From the NCBI GenBank assembly GCA_018242425.1, contig JAFEBX010000011.1, positions 372,001 to 436,000 of the forward strand: a stretch of 64,000 nt of DNA, written 5' to 3'. The DNA is from Pseudomonadota bacterium. Its GTDB lineage: Bacteria; Pseudomonadota; Gammaproteobacteria; Xanthomonadales; Xanthomonadaceae. The translations under genes were made by a program, and so were the position numbers. Shown one piece after another: positions 55,447-64,000 of the stretch. Positions within the stretch are counted from its first letter, which is position 1; each line of letters begins with the position of its first letter. The notes beneath the pieces were generated by a model. The model was not told the DNA's origin. It was given only the letters and a program-made list of their open reading frames with translations, and made no database searches.

Positions 55447-56912
55447 TGGCGATCCGCCACCTGCAACCACTGTCCGCACTCGCGCTGGCCACCGTGCTGG
55501 CCGGTTGCGCCAGTACCCACGGCCTGAAGCCGGAATCCTCGCTGCAGGATGCCAACCGCTTCCAGGCAGCGAGCAGCCTCGGTCGCACGCCGGTCAGCGA
55601 TGTCGCGTGGCCGAAGGCACAGTGGTGGAACGCCTATGGCGATCCGCAACTCGACGCGTTGATGCAGGAAGCACTGTCGGGATCGCCGAGCATCGCGATC
55701 GCCGATGCCCGCACCCGCAAGGCATTCGCGCAGGCGGGACTCGCCGAAGCCGGCCTCAAGCCGACGCTGGGGGCGAGCGCGCAGCTCGCTGGCGTCCAAC
55801 TCCCGGAAACCCTGGTGCCGGCGCCGTTCGGCGGCAAGCTGATGCATTCCGAAGTGCTGATGCTGAACTTCGCGTGGGCACCCGACCTGTGGGGTGGCAA
55901 ACGCGCGAAGTGGCAATCGGCGGTTGGCGCCGCGCGCGCCCAGGAAGCCGACGCGCAGGCCGCGCGGCTGACGCTGGAAGGCAACATCGCCCGCACCTAC
56001 GCCACGCTGGCGCAGGCATGGGACGCGCATGACGTCGCCGAACGCGATCTCAGGCGCAATTCCAGCCTGCATGCGCTGGCCACGCAACGCGTCAAGGCCG
56101 GCATCGACAACCAGATCGCATTGACGCAGATCGCCAGCGCCGAAGACAACGCGCGCGCGCAGATGCAGGCCGCCGACCAGCAGGTCAGCGCGCTGCGCAA
56201 TGCACTGGCGATGCTCGCGGGACAAGGCCCGGATCGCGGATTGCAGATCAATCGACCGCAACTGAAGACCGATGGCATCGCGATTCCGTCGCTGCTGCCG
56301 AGCGAACTGGTGAGCCGTCGCCCCGACGTCGCAGCCGCGCGCTGGCACGTCGAAGCGGCATCGCGCGGCATCAAGGCCGCGAAGTCCGATTTTTATCCGA
56401 GCCTGAATCTCTCGGCGATCGTCGGTCTCGCCGCCAGCAAGCTCGGCGACCTGTTCAAGTCGGATGCCGGACTGGGCTTCGGAGGTCCGGCGATCTCGCT
56501 GCCGATCCTCGACGGTGGCCGCCTGCGCTCGCAGTTGCGCGGCGCCAATGCCGATTTCGATCTCGCCGTCGCCGGTTACGACCAGACGGTGTTGAACGCC
56601 ATTCGCGAAGTGACCGACGCAGTGCAGTCCTCGCGCGAACTCGATGCGCAGATTTCCGCGGCGACCAGCGCGCGTGACCAGCAGGCACGCTCGGCGGTGC
56701 TCGTGACCCAACGCCAGAAGGCCGGGCTCGCCAACCAGCTTGACGTGCTGACCGCCCAGAAACCGATCCTGCAGCTCGACCAGCAACTCTCCACGCTGCG
56801 CGCTCGCCGCCTGCAATCGGCGATCGATCTCGATATCGCACTGGGTGGCGGCGTTCCCGTCGAACTACCCCCGCAATCCTCCAATTCCGAATCCGGGAAG
56901 AAGTCGCAATGA
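55443..56912 (+). CDS. Outer-membrane efflux lipoprotein (NodT/OprM family, EmrC-like)
   Basis: A 489-aa outer-membrane channel. Signal ending VLAGCAST (lipobox), then WWNAYGDPQLDALMQEAL at the start of the OEP fold, duplicated coiled-coil/beta halves with SRRPDVAAARWHVEAAS, and FYPSLNLSAIVG. The tail is Ser/Asn/Gly-rich. It forms the exit duct for the EmrA/EmrB-like pump encoded downstream. It starts inside the MarR stop; a second ATG directly follows the first. Confidence 0.92.
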   Translation: MMAIRHLQPLSALALATVLAGCASTHGLKPESSLQDANRFQAASSLGRTPVSDVAWPKAQWWNAYGDPQLDALMQEALSGSPSIAIADARTRKAFAQAGLAEAGLKPTLGASAQLAGVQLPETLVPAPFGGKLMHSEVLMLNFAWAPDLWGGKRAKWQSAVGAARAQEADAQAARLTLEGNIARTYATLAQAWDAHDVAERDLRRNSSLHALATQRVKAGIDNQIALTQIASAEDNARAQMQAADQQVSALRNALAMLAGQGPDRGLQINRPQLKTDGIAIPSLLPSELVSRRPDVAAARWHVEAASRGIKAAKSDFYPSLNLSAIVGLAASKLGDLFKSDAGLGFGGPAISLPILDGGRLRSQLRGANADFDLAVAGYDQTVLNAIREVTDAVQSSRELDAQISAATSARDQQARSAVLVTQRQKAGLANQLDVLTAQKPILQLDQQLSTLRARRLQSAIDLDIALGGGVPVELPPQSSNSESGKKSQ

Positions 56913-58198
56913 CCACCGAACCCAACAAGACTCCCGCCGACGACTCCGCGGCAGCGCCGCGCCCCGCGGCAGGCGGCACGCTGATGCCGCCGACCAACCC
57001 CAAGGACACGCCGCTGCAGAACAAGCGACGCAAGATGCTGATGATCATCGCGATCGTCGCGATCGTGCTCGGTGTCGCGTGGTTGCTGTACCACCTGCTG
57101 ATTGGACGCTGGTCCGAAAGCACGGATGACGCCTACGTCCAGGGCGACGTCGTCACCATCACGCCGCAAGTCGGCGGCACCGTCACCCGCATCGGCGTGG
57201 ACGATGGCATGAAGGTGGACGCCGGCCAGGTGCTGGTCGGATTCGACACCAACGACACCGATCTCGCCTATGCACAGGCCGAAGCCGCGCTCGGCAGCGC
57301 CGTGCGCCAGGTGCGCGCGCAGTACCGCGCCGCCGAAGCCGGCAGCGCCGACATCGACGCACGCGAAGCCACGGTGAAGCAGGCGCAGGCCGCGGTCGAC
57401 GTTGCCCGCCAGGACGTCGGTCGCCGCACCGGACTGGTTGCAACCGGCGCCGTGTCGAATGAAGAACTGGCGCATGCACGCGCCCAGCTCGAAACCGCGC
57501 AGGCCAACCTCGCCGCCGCGCAGGCTGCCGTGTCCGGTGCCCGCGAAAACACCGCGCGCAGCCGCGTGCTGATCGACAACAGCACCATCCGCGACAACCC
57601 GGCGGTCGCCGCCGCGGCATCGCAGCTGCGCCAGGCCTACCTCGCCCGCCAGCGTTCCAGCGTGCTTTCGCCGATCTCCGGCTATGTCGCCAAGCGCAGC
57701 GTGCAACTCGGCCAGCGCGTCGCCCCCGGCACGCCGATGATGGCGATCATCCCGCTCGACCAGGTCTGGGTGGATGCCAACTTCAAGGAAACCCAGCTCA
57801 CCAAGCTGCGCCTGAACCAGCGCGTCGAACTGACGTCGGAACTCTACGGCGACAAGGTCGTGTACCACGGCACGCTGGCCAGCCTCGGCATGGGCACCGG
57901 CAGCGCGTTCTCGATATTGCCGGCGCAGAACGCCAGCGGCAACTGGATCAAGATCGTGCAGCGCGTCCCGGTCCGCATCCTCCTCGACAAGAAGGAATTG
58001 CAGGAGCATCCGCTGCGCCTCGGCTTGTCGATGGACGTCAAGGTGAACCTGCACGACAAGGGTGACGGCCTGCTGCCGACGACCACGCCGACGCAGCCGC
58101 ACCTGATGACCGAGGCCTATGACAGCGCACTGTCCAAGGCAGACGCCGCGGTCGAACGCGTGATCGACGACAACCTCGGCGGCAACGGCTCGCACTAA
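56909..58198 (+). CDS. emrA: HlyD/EmrA-type membrane-fusion protein
   Basis: A 429-aa periplasmic adaptor with a Pro/Ala-rich cytoplasmic start, one transmembrane helix (about 45-70), the lipoyl half-motif DDAYVQGDVVTITPQVGGTV, a long coiled coil (about 120-235), and the second half AYLARQRSSVLSPISGYVAKR. It links the inner-membrane EmrB to the outer-membrane channel. It overlaps the EmrC-like gene by 4 bp. Confidence 0.92.
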   Translation: MTTEPNKTPADDSAAAPRPAAGGTLMPPTNPKDTPLQNKRRKMLMIIAIVAIVLGVAWLLYHLLIGRWSESTDDAYVQGDVVTITPQVGGTVTRIGVDDGMKVDAGQVLVGFDTNDTDLAYAQAEAALGSAVRQVRAQYRAAEAGSADIDAREATVKQAQAAVDVARQDVGRRTGLVATGAVSNEELAHARAQLETAQANLAAAQAAVSGARENTARSRVLIDNSTIRDNPAVAAAASQLRQAYLARQRSSVLSPISGYVAKRSVQLGQRVAPGTPMMAIIPLDQVWVDANFKETQLTKLRLNQRVELTSELYGDKVVYHGTLASLGMGTGSAFSILPAQNASGNWIKIVQRVPVRILLDKKELQEHPLRLGLSMDVKVNLHDKGDGLLPTTTPTQPHLMTEAYDSALSKADAAVERVIDDNLGGNGSH

Positions 58199-58221
58199 CC
58201 CCCATTCCGAACAAGCGACCG

Positions 58222-59814
58222 ATGAGCGCGACTTCCGCCACCGCCGAACCGGGTGCACCCGCACCCGCGCCGGCCACCGAACTGACGATGCAGGGTTTCG
58301 CGCCGCCGAATCGCGCGCTGACCACGATCGGCCTCGCACTTGCATCGTTCATGCAGGTGCTGGACACCACCATCGCCAACGTGTCGTTGCCGGCCATCTC
58401 CGGCAACCTCGGCGGCAGCGCCAACCAGGCGACGTGGGTGATCACCTCGTTCGCGGTGAGCAACGCCATTGCGTTGCCGCTGACCGGCTGGCTCACCCGC
58501 AAATACGGCGAGCGCAAGCTGTTCATGTGGTCGACGATGGCGTTCGTCATCGCATCGTTCCTGTGCGGCATCGCCAACAGCATGGGCCTGCTGGTGCTGG
58601 CCCGCGCGTTGCAGGGTTTCGTTTGCGGCCCGATGTATCCGGTCACGCAAGCGCTGTTGCTGTCGATCTATCCCCCCGCGAAACGTGGACAGGCGATTGC
58701 GCTGCTGGCGATGGTCACCGTGGTCGCGCCGATCGCCGGCCCGATCCTCGGCGGCTGGATCACCGACAACTACAGCTGGGAATGGATCTTCTTCATCAAC
58801 ATCCCGCTGGGCATCTTCGCCAGCACGGTGGTGGGTCGCCAGTTGAAGGGTCGTCCGGAACGCCTGGAACGGCCGAAGATGGATTACATCGGCCTCGCAT
58901 TGCTGGTGCTCGGCGTCGGCGCGTTGCAGATCCTGCTCGACCTCGGCAACGACGAAGACTGGTTCCACTCCACCACGATTGTCATCATGGCGATCATCGC
59001 CACGATCTCGCTGATCACCTTCGTGGTGTGGGAACTCACCGACGACGACCCCATCGTCAACCTGAGGCTGTTCCGCCACCGCAATTTCCGCGCAGGCACC
59101 GCCGCCATGGTGCTGGCCTACGCCGCGTTCTTCAGCGTCGGCATCCTGGTGCCGCTGTGGCTGCAACGAAACATGGGATACACCGCGATCTGGGCCGGAC
59201 TCGCGACGGCACCGATCGGCATCCTGCCGGTGCTGCTGGCACCGATCATCGGCAAGCACGGCAACAAGGTCGACCTGCGCATCCTCGCCAGCCTCGCCTT
59301 CGTGGTGCTGGCCGGAACCAGTTTCCTGCGCTCGGGCTTCAACCTCGACGTCGACTTCAACCATGTCGCGACGATCCAGTTGATCCAGGGCGTCGGCGTC
59401 GCACTGTTCTTCATGCCGGTGCTGCAGATCCTGCTGTCGGACCTCGAGCCGCACGAAATCGCCGCAGGTTCCGGCCTCTCGACCTTCCTGCGAACACTGG
59501 GCGGCAGTTTCGCGGCCTCGCTGGTGACTTATGCCTGGAGCCAGCGCACCGCGACGCACCACGCGCAGCTGACCGAGCACATCGACGCGACGTCTCCGAC
59601 GATGATGGCGACCGTTGCGCAATATGGCGGCGGCAATCCACAGACTGGCGCCTTCGTTCTCGACCGCATGATCACCCAGCAGTCGATGCAGATCGGTTTC
59701 AACGAAATCTTCTTCCTGCTCGGCTTCCTGTTCCTGTCGGTGATCCTGCTGGTATGGATGGCGCGACCGCCGTTCTCGGCCAAGGCCGGTGCGCCCGCGG
59801 GTGGCGGGCACTGA
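58222..59814 (+). CDS. emrB: DHA2-family MFS efflux pump (EmrB-like)
   Basis: A 530-aa, 14-helix proton antiporter that expels hydrophobic drugs and uncouplers. QVLDTTIANVSLPAISGNLG in helix 1, TRKYGERKLFMWST (motif A region) and GPILGGWITDNYSWEWIFFI (helices 5-6) are typical of EmrB. It completes the four-gene emrR-C-A-B-like operon, starting 23 bp after emrA. Confidence 0.93.
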   Translation: MSATSATAEPGAPAPAPATELTMQGFAPPNRALTTIGLALASFMQVLDTTIANVSLPAISGNLGGSANQATWVITSFAVSNAIALPLTGWLTRKYGERKLFMWSTMAFVIASFLCGIANSMGLLVLARALQGFVCGPMYPVTQALLLSIYPPAKRGQAIALLAMVTVVAPIAGPILGGWITDNYSWEWIFFINIPLGIFASTVVGRQLKGRPERLERPKMDYIGLALLVLGVGALQILLDLGNDEDWFHSTTIVIMAIIATISLITFVVWELTDDDPIVNLRLFRHRNFRAGTAAMVLAYAAFFSVGILVPLWLQRNMGYTAIWAGLATAPIGILPVLLAPIIGKHGNKVDLRILASLAFVVLAGTSFLRSGFNLDVDFNHVATIQLIQGVGVALFFMPVLQILLSDLEPHEIAAGSGLSTFLRTLGGSFAASLVTYAWSQRTATHHAQLTEHIDATSPTMMATVAQYGGGNPQTGAFVLDRMITQQSMQIGFNEIFFLLGFLFLSVILLVWMARPPFSAKAGAPAGGGH

Positions 59815-59822
59815 GCCAACGG

Positions 59823-60413
59823 CTACGAGAAGGTCTCGTACTGGCGCAGGATCCAGGACGTCTGGTAGATCAGTGCAAGCAGCACGAATAGCGCATGGAA
59901 GCGCGGATTTGCGCTGCGCATCGCCACCAGGCACAACCCGACATGGATGGCGGCGCGCAACGGGTACTCAACCCCGAGGGTCGCGAAATAGCCGGCACCC
60001 TTGATCAGGGTGTCGCCGATGTCGAGCACGAACAGGCTCGCCATCACCCCGAAGATCCACGCCCGTCGCGACATGAAGTAATCGCGGTACCCGGCGTATT
60101 CCTCCATCTGTTCCGGGAACAGCAATGCGCACAACAGGAAGTACGTGGCCGCGTAGACGATCAGGAAGACGTAGTAGACGAACTTCCAGTCGTGCAATTG
60201 CGAGAGGCGGAATTCCCACCACCAGAAGTTGATCAGGCCGAGGAACATCCATAGCACCCAACCCAGGTGCACCCAATAGACCTTCTTGCCGGCAGGATGC
60301 TGGATGATCCGCGCGACCCCGACCAGCAGGCGCGTCAGGCCCATGCCGGCGACCAGCGAGATCAGCACGCGGACGTGGCCGAACAGTTGTGGATCCAGCT
60401 GCAGGGATTGCAT
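59823..60413 (-). CDS. Uncharacterised membrane protein downstream of DUF817 gene
   Basis: A 196-aa protein with about six hydrophobic helices (e.g. RVLISLVAGMGLTRLLVG, VYWVHLGWVLWMFLGLI, FVYYVFLIVYAATYFLL). No domain recognised. Two ATGs (60419, 60413) lie in frame; AGGAGG ends 1-2 nt before the first but 7 nt before the second, so 60413 (MQSLQLDPQL) is the likely start. It follows the DUF817 gene by 11 bp in the same direction. Confidence 0.75.
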   Translation of the reverse strand: MQSLQLDPQLFGHVRVLISLVAGMGLTRLLVGVARIIQHPAGKKVYWVHLGWVLWMFLGLINFWWWEFRLSQLHDWKFVYYVFLIVYAATYFLLCALLFPEQMEEYAGYRDYFMSRRAWIFGVMASLFVLDIGDTLIKGAGYFATLGVEYPLRAAIHVGLCLVAMRSANPRFHALFVLLALIYQTSWILRQYETFS

Positions 60414-60424
60414 CGCCATTCCTC

Positions 60425-61315
60425 CTAGGCGGTTTCCGGTACGTGGATGGTCGCCTTCACGTGCTTGAGTCCCGCGACGATCGTGAAGGTCATGATCACC
60501 AGCAACGACCACGAGCTCCATTTGCCCCAGTGCACCTGCGCCCACGCGCCCATCTGGTTGGGATAGCGCCAGATCCCGTAGAACGTCGCGATGTTTTCCG
60601 CCAGCCACAGGAAGAAGCCGATCAGCACGAACGCCAGCAGCAGCGGCATGCGGCGATCGCGGTCGAGCGGGCGGAAGACTACCGTGGTGCGCGCATAAAG
60701 CCCGAGCGCCAGCGCCGCGAGGTACCAGCGCAGGTCGGCGATCCAGTGATGGGTGAAGAAATTGGCGTAGATGGCGATCGCCACCAGCACCGCCATCCAG
60801 TAAGGCGGATGGTGGCGGATGCGCAGGTCGAACAGCCGCCAGGCCTGGATGATGTAGCTGCCGACCGCCGCGTACATGAAGCCCGAGAACAGCGGCACGC
60901 CGAAGACCTTGGTGTAACCGGGCCCCGGATAACTCCAGGATTGCACGTCGCCGGACGTCTTGAATACTTCCATCGCGAAGCCGACGACGTGGAACAGGCA
61001 GATCGCCTTGAACTCGTCGAAGGTTTCCAGCTTCGCCCACAGCATCCATCCCTGCACCAGCAGTGCGAACAACAACAGGGCGTCATAGCGCGGGATCCCG
61101 AGGATCCCGCCGTGCGGCATCGCGAACACCGCGAGGAAGAACAAGCCGGCGAACAGGCAGGCACGCGCTTCCTTGAGGCCGAAGAACAGGAATTCCGTAG
61201 CCGCGCGGTGCAGGCCATCACCGCCCGCGCGCGGCTTCATCAGCCAGGCATCGAATCGACCGAGGCCCGCCTTCGTCCAACTGCCATCGTCGGCGTCGGC
61301 AATCGATTGGATCAC
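60425..61315 (-). CDS. DUF817 membrane protein
   Basis: A 296-aa membrane protein with about eight helices. The DUF817 core shows TEFLFFGLKEARACLFAG, RYDALLLFALLVQGWMLW, the VGFAMEVFKTSGDVQSWSYP segment and IATFYGIWRYPNQMGAWA. The function is unknown. The start is GTG at 61315, which overlaps the radA TGA (GTGA), so it is probably translated by coupling to radA. Confidence 0.85.
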   Translation of the reverse strand: MIQSIADADDGSWTKAGLGRFDAWLMKPRAGGDGLHRAATEFLFFGLKEARACLFAGLFFLAVFAMPHGGILGIPRYDALLLFALLVQGWMLWAKLETFDEFKAICLFHVVGFAMEVFKTSGDVQSWSYPGPGYTKVFGVPLFSGFMYAAVGSYIIQAWRLFDLRIRHHPPYWMAVLVAIAIYANFFTHHWIADLRWYLAALALGLYARTTVVFRPLDRDRRMPLLLAFVLIGFFLWLAENIATFYGIWRYPNQMGAWAQVHWGKWSSWSLLVIMTFTIVAGLKHVKATIHVPETA

Positions 61316-62691
61316 GCAGCTTCCAGTGCGTCCGCCAGGCGTTCGACCGCGATCACTTCCATGCCCTTGTAGCTCCCCGCCTTCGGCGCATTCGCCTTGG
61401 CCACGATCGCACGTTTGAAGCCATGCGTCGCAGCCTCCTTCAATCGCTCCTCGCCATTGGGCACCGGACGGATCTCGCCGGACAAGCCGACTTCGCCGAA
61501 GGCGATCGTCTTCTCCGCCAGCGGCTGGTTGCGCAACGACGACAACACCGCCAGCAACACCGGCAGGTCGGCCGCGGTTTCCTGCACGCGAATGCCGCCG
61601 ACCACGTTGACGAAGACGTCCTGGTCGGACGTCAGCACGCCACCATGGCGATGCAATACCGCCAGCAGCATCGCCAGGCGATTGCCCTCCAACCCGACCG
61701 CGACGCGACGCGGATTCGACAGCGGCGAGGCATCGACCAGCGCCTGCACTTCCACCAGCAACGGCCGCGTGCCTTCGCGCGTCACCATCACGCAACTGCC
61801 GGGCTGGTGCGCGCTGCCGCCGGACAGGAAGATCGCCGACGGATTCGGCACTTCGCGCAAGCCCTTGTCGCCCATCGCGAACACGCCGAGTTCGTTGACC
61901 GCGCCGAAGCGATTCTTGAACGCGCGCAGCACGCGGAAACGCGATCCACTGTCGCCTTCGAAATACAGCACGGCATCGACCATGTGCTCGAGCACGCGCG
62001 GGCCGGCGATGCCGCCTTCCTTGGTGACGTGGCCGACCAGGAACACCGCTGTTCCCGTTTCTTTTGCATAGCGCACCAATCGCGCCGCGGACTCGCGCAC
62101 CTGGCTGACCGAACCCGGCGCTGCGGTCAGCGTTTCCGTCCACAGGGTCTGGATCGAGTCGGCGATGATGAAGCCGGGTTTCGCGACGACCGCCTGCTCT
62201 AGGATGCGTTCGACGCAGGTTTCCGCCAACGCCTCGAGTCCATCAAGGGAAAGATCGAGCCGCAGCGCGCGACCGGCGACCTGCGCCAGCGATTCCTCGC
62301 CGGTGACATACAGGCCGCGGGTATTGCCGCTCATCAGCGCCAGCGCCTGCAGCAGCAGGGTGGATTTGCCGATGCCGGGATCGCCGCCGATCAGCACCAC
62401 TGCGCCCTCGACCAAGCCACCACCGAGCACGCGATCGAATTCACCGATGCGGGTCGATGCCCGCAGGATTTCCGACTGCTGCACGCTCACCAGCGGCGTG
62501 ATCCGGGCGACATCGGCCTTGCCGGCCCAGCTGCCGCGCCGCGACGGCGCACTCGTGGCCGTCGGCTCCAGCGCGATCTCGGACAGCGTGTTCCAGGCCC
62601 CGCAGGCCTCGCACTGGCCCTGCCACTTGGGATATTCGGCGCCGCAACTGTTGCAGACGTAGGCGGTGCGCTTGCGGGGGCTGGGCGGCAT
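61312..62691 (-). CDS. radA: DNA repair protein RadA
   Basis: A 459-aa RecA-like DnaB-type helicase that drives branch migration in recombination. The N-terminal zinc finger has C13, C16, C27, C30 (YVCNSCGAEYPKWQGQCEAC). The ATPase has GGDPGIGKST, and the RadA-specific KNRFG is in FKNRFGAVNELG. The C-terminal Lon-like domain has LLAVLSSLRNQPL and GEVGLSGEIRPV. The ATG at 62691 (MPPSPRKRTAYVCNSCG) is the family start; the upstream in-frame part is made of tandem repeats. Confidence 0.96.
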   Translation of the reverse strand: MPPSPRKRTAYVCNSCGAEYPKWQGQCEACGAWNTLSEIALEPTATSAPSRRGSWAGKADVARITPLVSVQQSEILRASTRIGEFDRVLGGGLVEGAVVLIGGDPGIGKSTLLLQALALMSGNTRGLYVTGEESLAQVAGRALRLDLSLDGLEALAETCVERILEQAVVAKPGFIIADSIQTLWTETLTAAPGSVSQVRESAARLVRYAKETGTAVFLVGHVTKEGGIAGPRVLEHMVDAVLYFEGDSGSRFRVLRAFKNRFGAVNELGVFAMGDKGLREVPNPSAIFLSGGSAHQPGSCVMVTREGTRPLLVEVQALVDASPLSNPRRVAVGLEGNRLAMLLAVLHRHGGVLTSDQDVFVNVVGGIRVQETAADLPVLLAVLSSLRNQPLAEKTIAFGEVGLSGEIRPVPNGEERLKEAATHGFKRAIVAKANAPKAGSYKGMEVIAVERLADALEAA

Positions 62692-62764
62692 GTCGAACTC
62701 CGGACGATGCCTGCCAGTATCCGGGTTGTCGTCGCGCGAGGCGAGATCGGCGAATTCCGGACTG

Positions 62765-62870
62765 GAGAATCCCCGTGTCGAGGGGCAAATTTCGGGCTGA
62801 AGAATCCCCGTGTCGAGGGGCAAATTCCGGGCTGAAGAATCCCCGTGACGAGGGGCAAATTCCGGGCAAA
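62765..62870. repeat. 35-bp tandem repeat array
   Basis: Three near-identical 35-bp units in the 319-bp gap between radA and tRNA-Thr; the GAATCCCCG core recurs at 62767, 62802 and 62837. Each unit carries a CCCC...GGGG pair (CCCCGTG-TCGAGGGG) followed by CAAATT(C/T)CGGGC. A fourth, altered unit forms the terminator at 62867-62893. No promoter or gene is evident in the rest of the gap (62692-62764 and 62900-63010). Confidence 0.85.
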
Positions 62871-62893
62871 AAGAACCCCTCGTTTCCGAGGGG
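62867..62893 (-). terminator. Rho-independent terminator after tRNA-Thr
   Basis: Perfect 7-bp stem CCCCTCG/CGAGGGG with a 4-nt loop (62876-62893). On the minus strand it is followed by TTCTTTTT, so it ends the tRNA-Thr (and perhaps ispH) transcript before radA. Confidence 0.85.
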
Positions 62894-63010
62894 GGTGTTA
62901 GGAAAGCAAATGGGCCGAGTTCGTGAACCCGAAAGCAGTCTCCCCACCGCTCTTGACTCGTTCAACCTACCTGCACATGCCCCAATGAGACCTGAAGCCG
63001 TGCCTGAATG

Positions 63011-63086
63011 TGGTGCCGGAAATAGGAATCGAACCTACGACCTACGCATTACGAATGCGCCGCTCTACCAACTGAGCTATTCCGGC
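63011..63086 (-). tRNA. tRNA-Thr (anticodon CGT)
   Basis: A 76-nt cloverleaf: acceptor GCCGGAA paired with TTCCGGC, discriminator A, encoded CCA. The D-arm has AGCTCAGTTGGTAGAGC, the anticodon loop TTCGTAA gives CGT (Thr codon ACG), and the T-arm contains GGTTCGATTCC. It lies downstream of ispH on the same strand. Confidence 0.97.
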
Positions 63087-63135
63087 CTAGCCGGCTATCG
63101 TACGGTCCCGGGCCGACCCGGTCAATTCCGGCAGG

Positions 63136-64000
63136 TCATTCGACCAGGCGCAGGCGCAGCTCCTTGGGCAGCGCGAACACCATGTCCTCGGGCTCCCCTG
63201 ACAGCTCGCGCACGCCATTGGCGCCGAGCTCGCGCAGGCGCGCGAGCACGCCCTGCACCAGTACGTCCGGCGCCGAGGCACCGGCCGTCACGCCAATCCG
63301 CTGCTTGCCTTGCAGCCAGTCCGGAGCGATCTCGCCGGCATCGTCGATCAGGTAGGCCGCAACGCCCTCGCGCTCGGCGAGTTCGCGCAAGCGGTTGGAA
63401 TTCGAACTGTTGGGCGACCCCACCACCAGCACCAGGTCGCATTCGCGGGTGAGGTCGCGCACCGCATCCTGGCGGTTCTGGGTGGCGTAGCAAATGTCAT
63501 CGTTGCGCGGGCCCTGGATCTCCGGGAAACGCTCGCGCAAGGCGGCGATGATGTCGCGGGTGTCGTCGACCGACAGCGTGGTCTGCGTCGTATAGGCGAC
63601 GTTGCCAGGCTGCGTGATGACGAGGTTGCGCGCGCCGGCGATGTCCTCGACCAGGTGGATCTGCCCCCCACCGGCGTTCGCCCTCCACTGCCCCATCGTG
63701 CCTTCGACTTCGGGGTGGCCGGCGTGGCCGATCAGGATCAGGTCGCGACCGGCGCGGCAATGGCGCGAGACTTCCAGATGCACCTTGGTCACCAGCGGAC
63801 AGGTCGCGTCGAACACTTTCAGCCCGCGGCGATCGGCCTCCTCGCGCACCGCCTTCGACACGCCATGCGCGGAGAAGATCACCGTCGCGCCATCGGGAAC
63901 CTCGTCAAGTTCCTCGACGAAGATCGCGCCACGCTGATTGAGATCGTCGACCACGAACTTGTTGTGCACGACTTCGTGGCGCACGTAGATCGGCGCGCCC
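63136..64000 (-). CDS. ispH: 4-hydroxy-3-methylbut-2-enyl diphosphate reductase (IspH/LytB), 5' end outside window
   Basis: Last enzyme of the non-mevalonate isoprenoid pathway; it reduces HMBPP to IPP and DMAPP with a [4Fe-4S] cluster. Visible: [15 protein letters not shown] with the conserved His, [10 protein letters not shown] with one cluster Cys, [24 protein letters not shown] with the second cluster Cys, and [11 protein letters not shown]. The first cluster Cys and about 25 N-terminal residues are beyond the window. The gene starts upstream of 64000. Confidence 0.96.
   Translation of the reverse strand, partial: GAPIYVRHEVVHNKFVVDDLNQRGAIFVEELDEVPDGATVIFSAHGVSKAVREEADRRGLKVFDATCPLVTKVHLEVSRHCRAGRDLILIGHAGHPEVEGTMGQWRANAGGGQIHLVEDIAGARNLVITQPGNVAYTTQTTLSVDDTRDIIAALRERFPEIQGPRNDDICYATQNRQDAVRDLTRECDLVLVVGSPNSSNSNRLRELAEREGVAAYLIDDAGEIAPDWLQGKQRIGVTAGASAPDVLVQGVLARLRELGANGVRELSGEPEDMVFALPKELRLRLVE

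Noticed and set aside
62692..62823. Upstream extension of RadA (MPLDTGILQPEICPST...)
   Set aside because: It is encoded by the 35-bp tandem repeats; RadA family members begin at the residues just before the zinc finger.
62765..62893. CRISPR array
   Set aside because: The 35-bp units are directly adjacent with no unique spacers and no cas genes are present.

Overview
This window is a dense, GC-rich bacterial chromosome segment. It most likely comes from a member of the Xanthomonadaceae/Lysobacteraceae (Gammaproteobacteria; Lysobacter, Luteimonas, Thermomonas or Stenotrophomonas relatives). The support is: the lexA-recA-recX-alaS-csrA-tRNA-Ser gene order; a LexA box of the TTAG-N6-TACTA type known from xanthomonads; a SelO homologue; a class I fumarase; and an emrR-emrC-emrA-emrB-like efflux operon in the order described for Stenotrophomonas. 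The genus cannot be fixed from the sequence alone. I see no insertion sequence, prophage, integrase or CRISPR array, and almost no long non-coding stretches.

Layout. 1-4.2 kb: a cut peroxiredoxin, an M56 metalloprotease/BlaI pair with its operator, and fumarase, all on the minus strand. 4.3-8 kb: SRPBCC protein, ABC exporter, ferredoxin-NADP reductase and a small SpoIIAA-like protein. 8-14.5 kb: M3 peptidase, an RsiV-like protein with a GNAT enzyme, and an M14 carboxypeptidase coupled to a barnase-type RNase and its barstar. 14.5-21 kb: SelO, a DEAD-box helicase, a small membrane protein, tRNA hydroxylase TrhO, a DUF486 protein and an M1 aminopeptidase. 21-28 kb: two lone receiver domains, an M48 protease, a formylglycine-generating-enzyme-like lipoprotein, RNase D, an NlpC/P60 lipoprotein and a methyltransferase. 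28-37.4 kb: tRNA-Ser, csrA, alaS, recX, recA, lexA, YchJ, PncC/CinA and mutS.

37.5-47 kb: catalase, a GFA/GST pair with a WYL regulator and a clear operator palindrome, DUF937, a lytic transglycosylase, a beta-propeller protein, a trans-sulfuration-type PLP enzyme divergent from an Lrp regulator, and a DUF4424 protein. 47-54.9 kb: HslR, MATE and MFS exporters, the rpsP-rimM-trmD-rplS operon, ffh and a CcsA/YpjD-like protein. 55-59.8 kb: the MarR-controlled tripartite efflux operon. 59.8-64 kb: radA coupled to DUF817 and a second membrane protein, a 35-bp tandem repeat, tRNA-Thr and ispH, which is cut by the window end.

Most genes are housekeeping. The parts worth a second look are the chromosomal RNase/barstar pair translationally coupled to a peptidase, the 35-bp repeat array beside a terminator upstream of radA, the palindromic operators of the BlaI, WYL, Lrp and MarR regulators, the M56 protease with a long coiled-coil tail, and a small membrane protein whose C-terminus is encoded by a palindromic repeat. 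I found no strong evidence for an entirely new multi-gene system.
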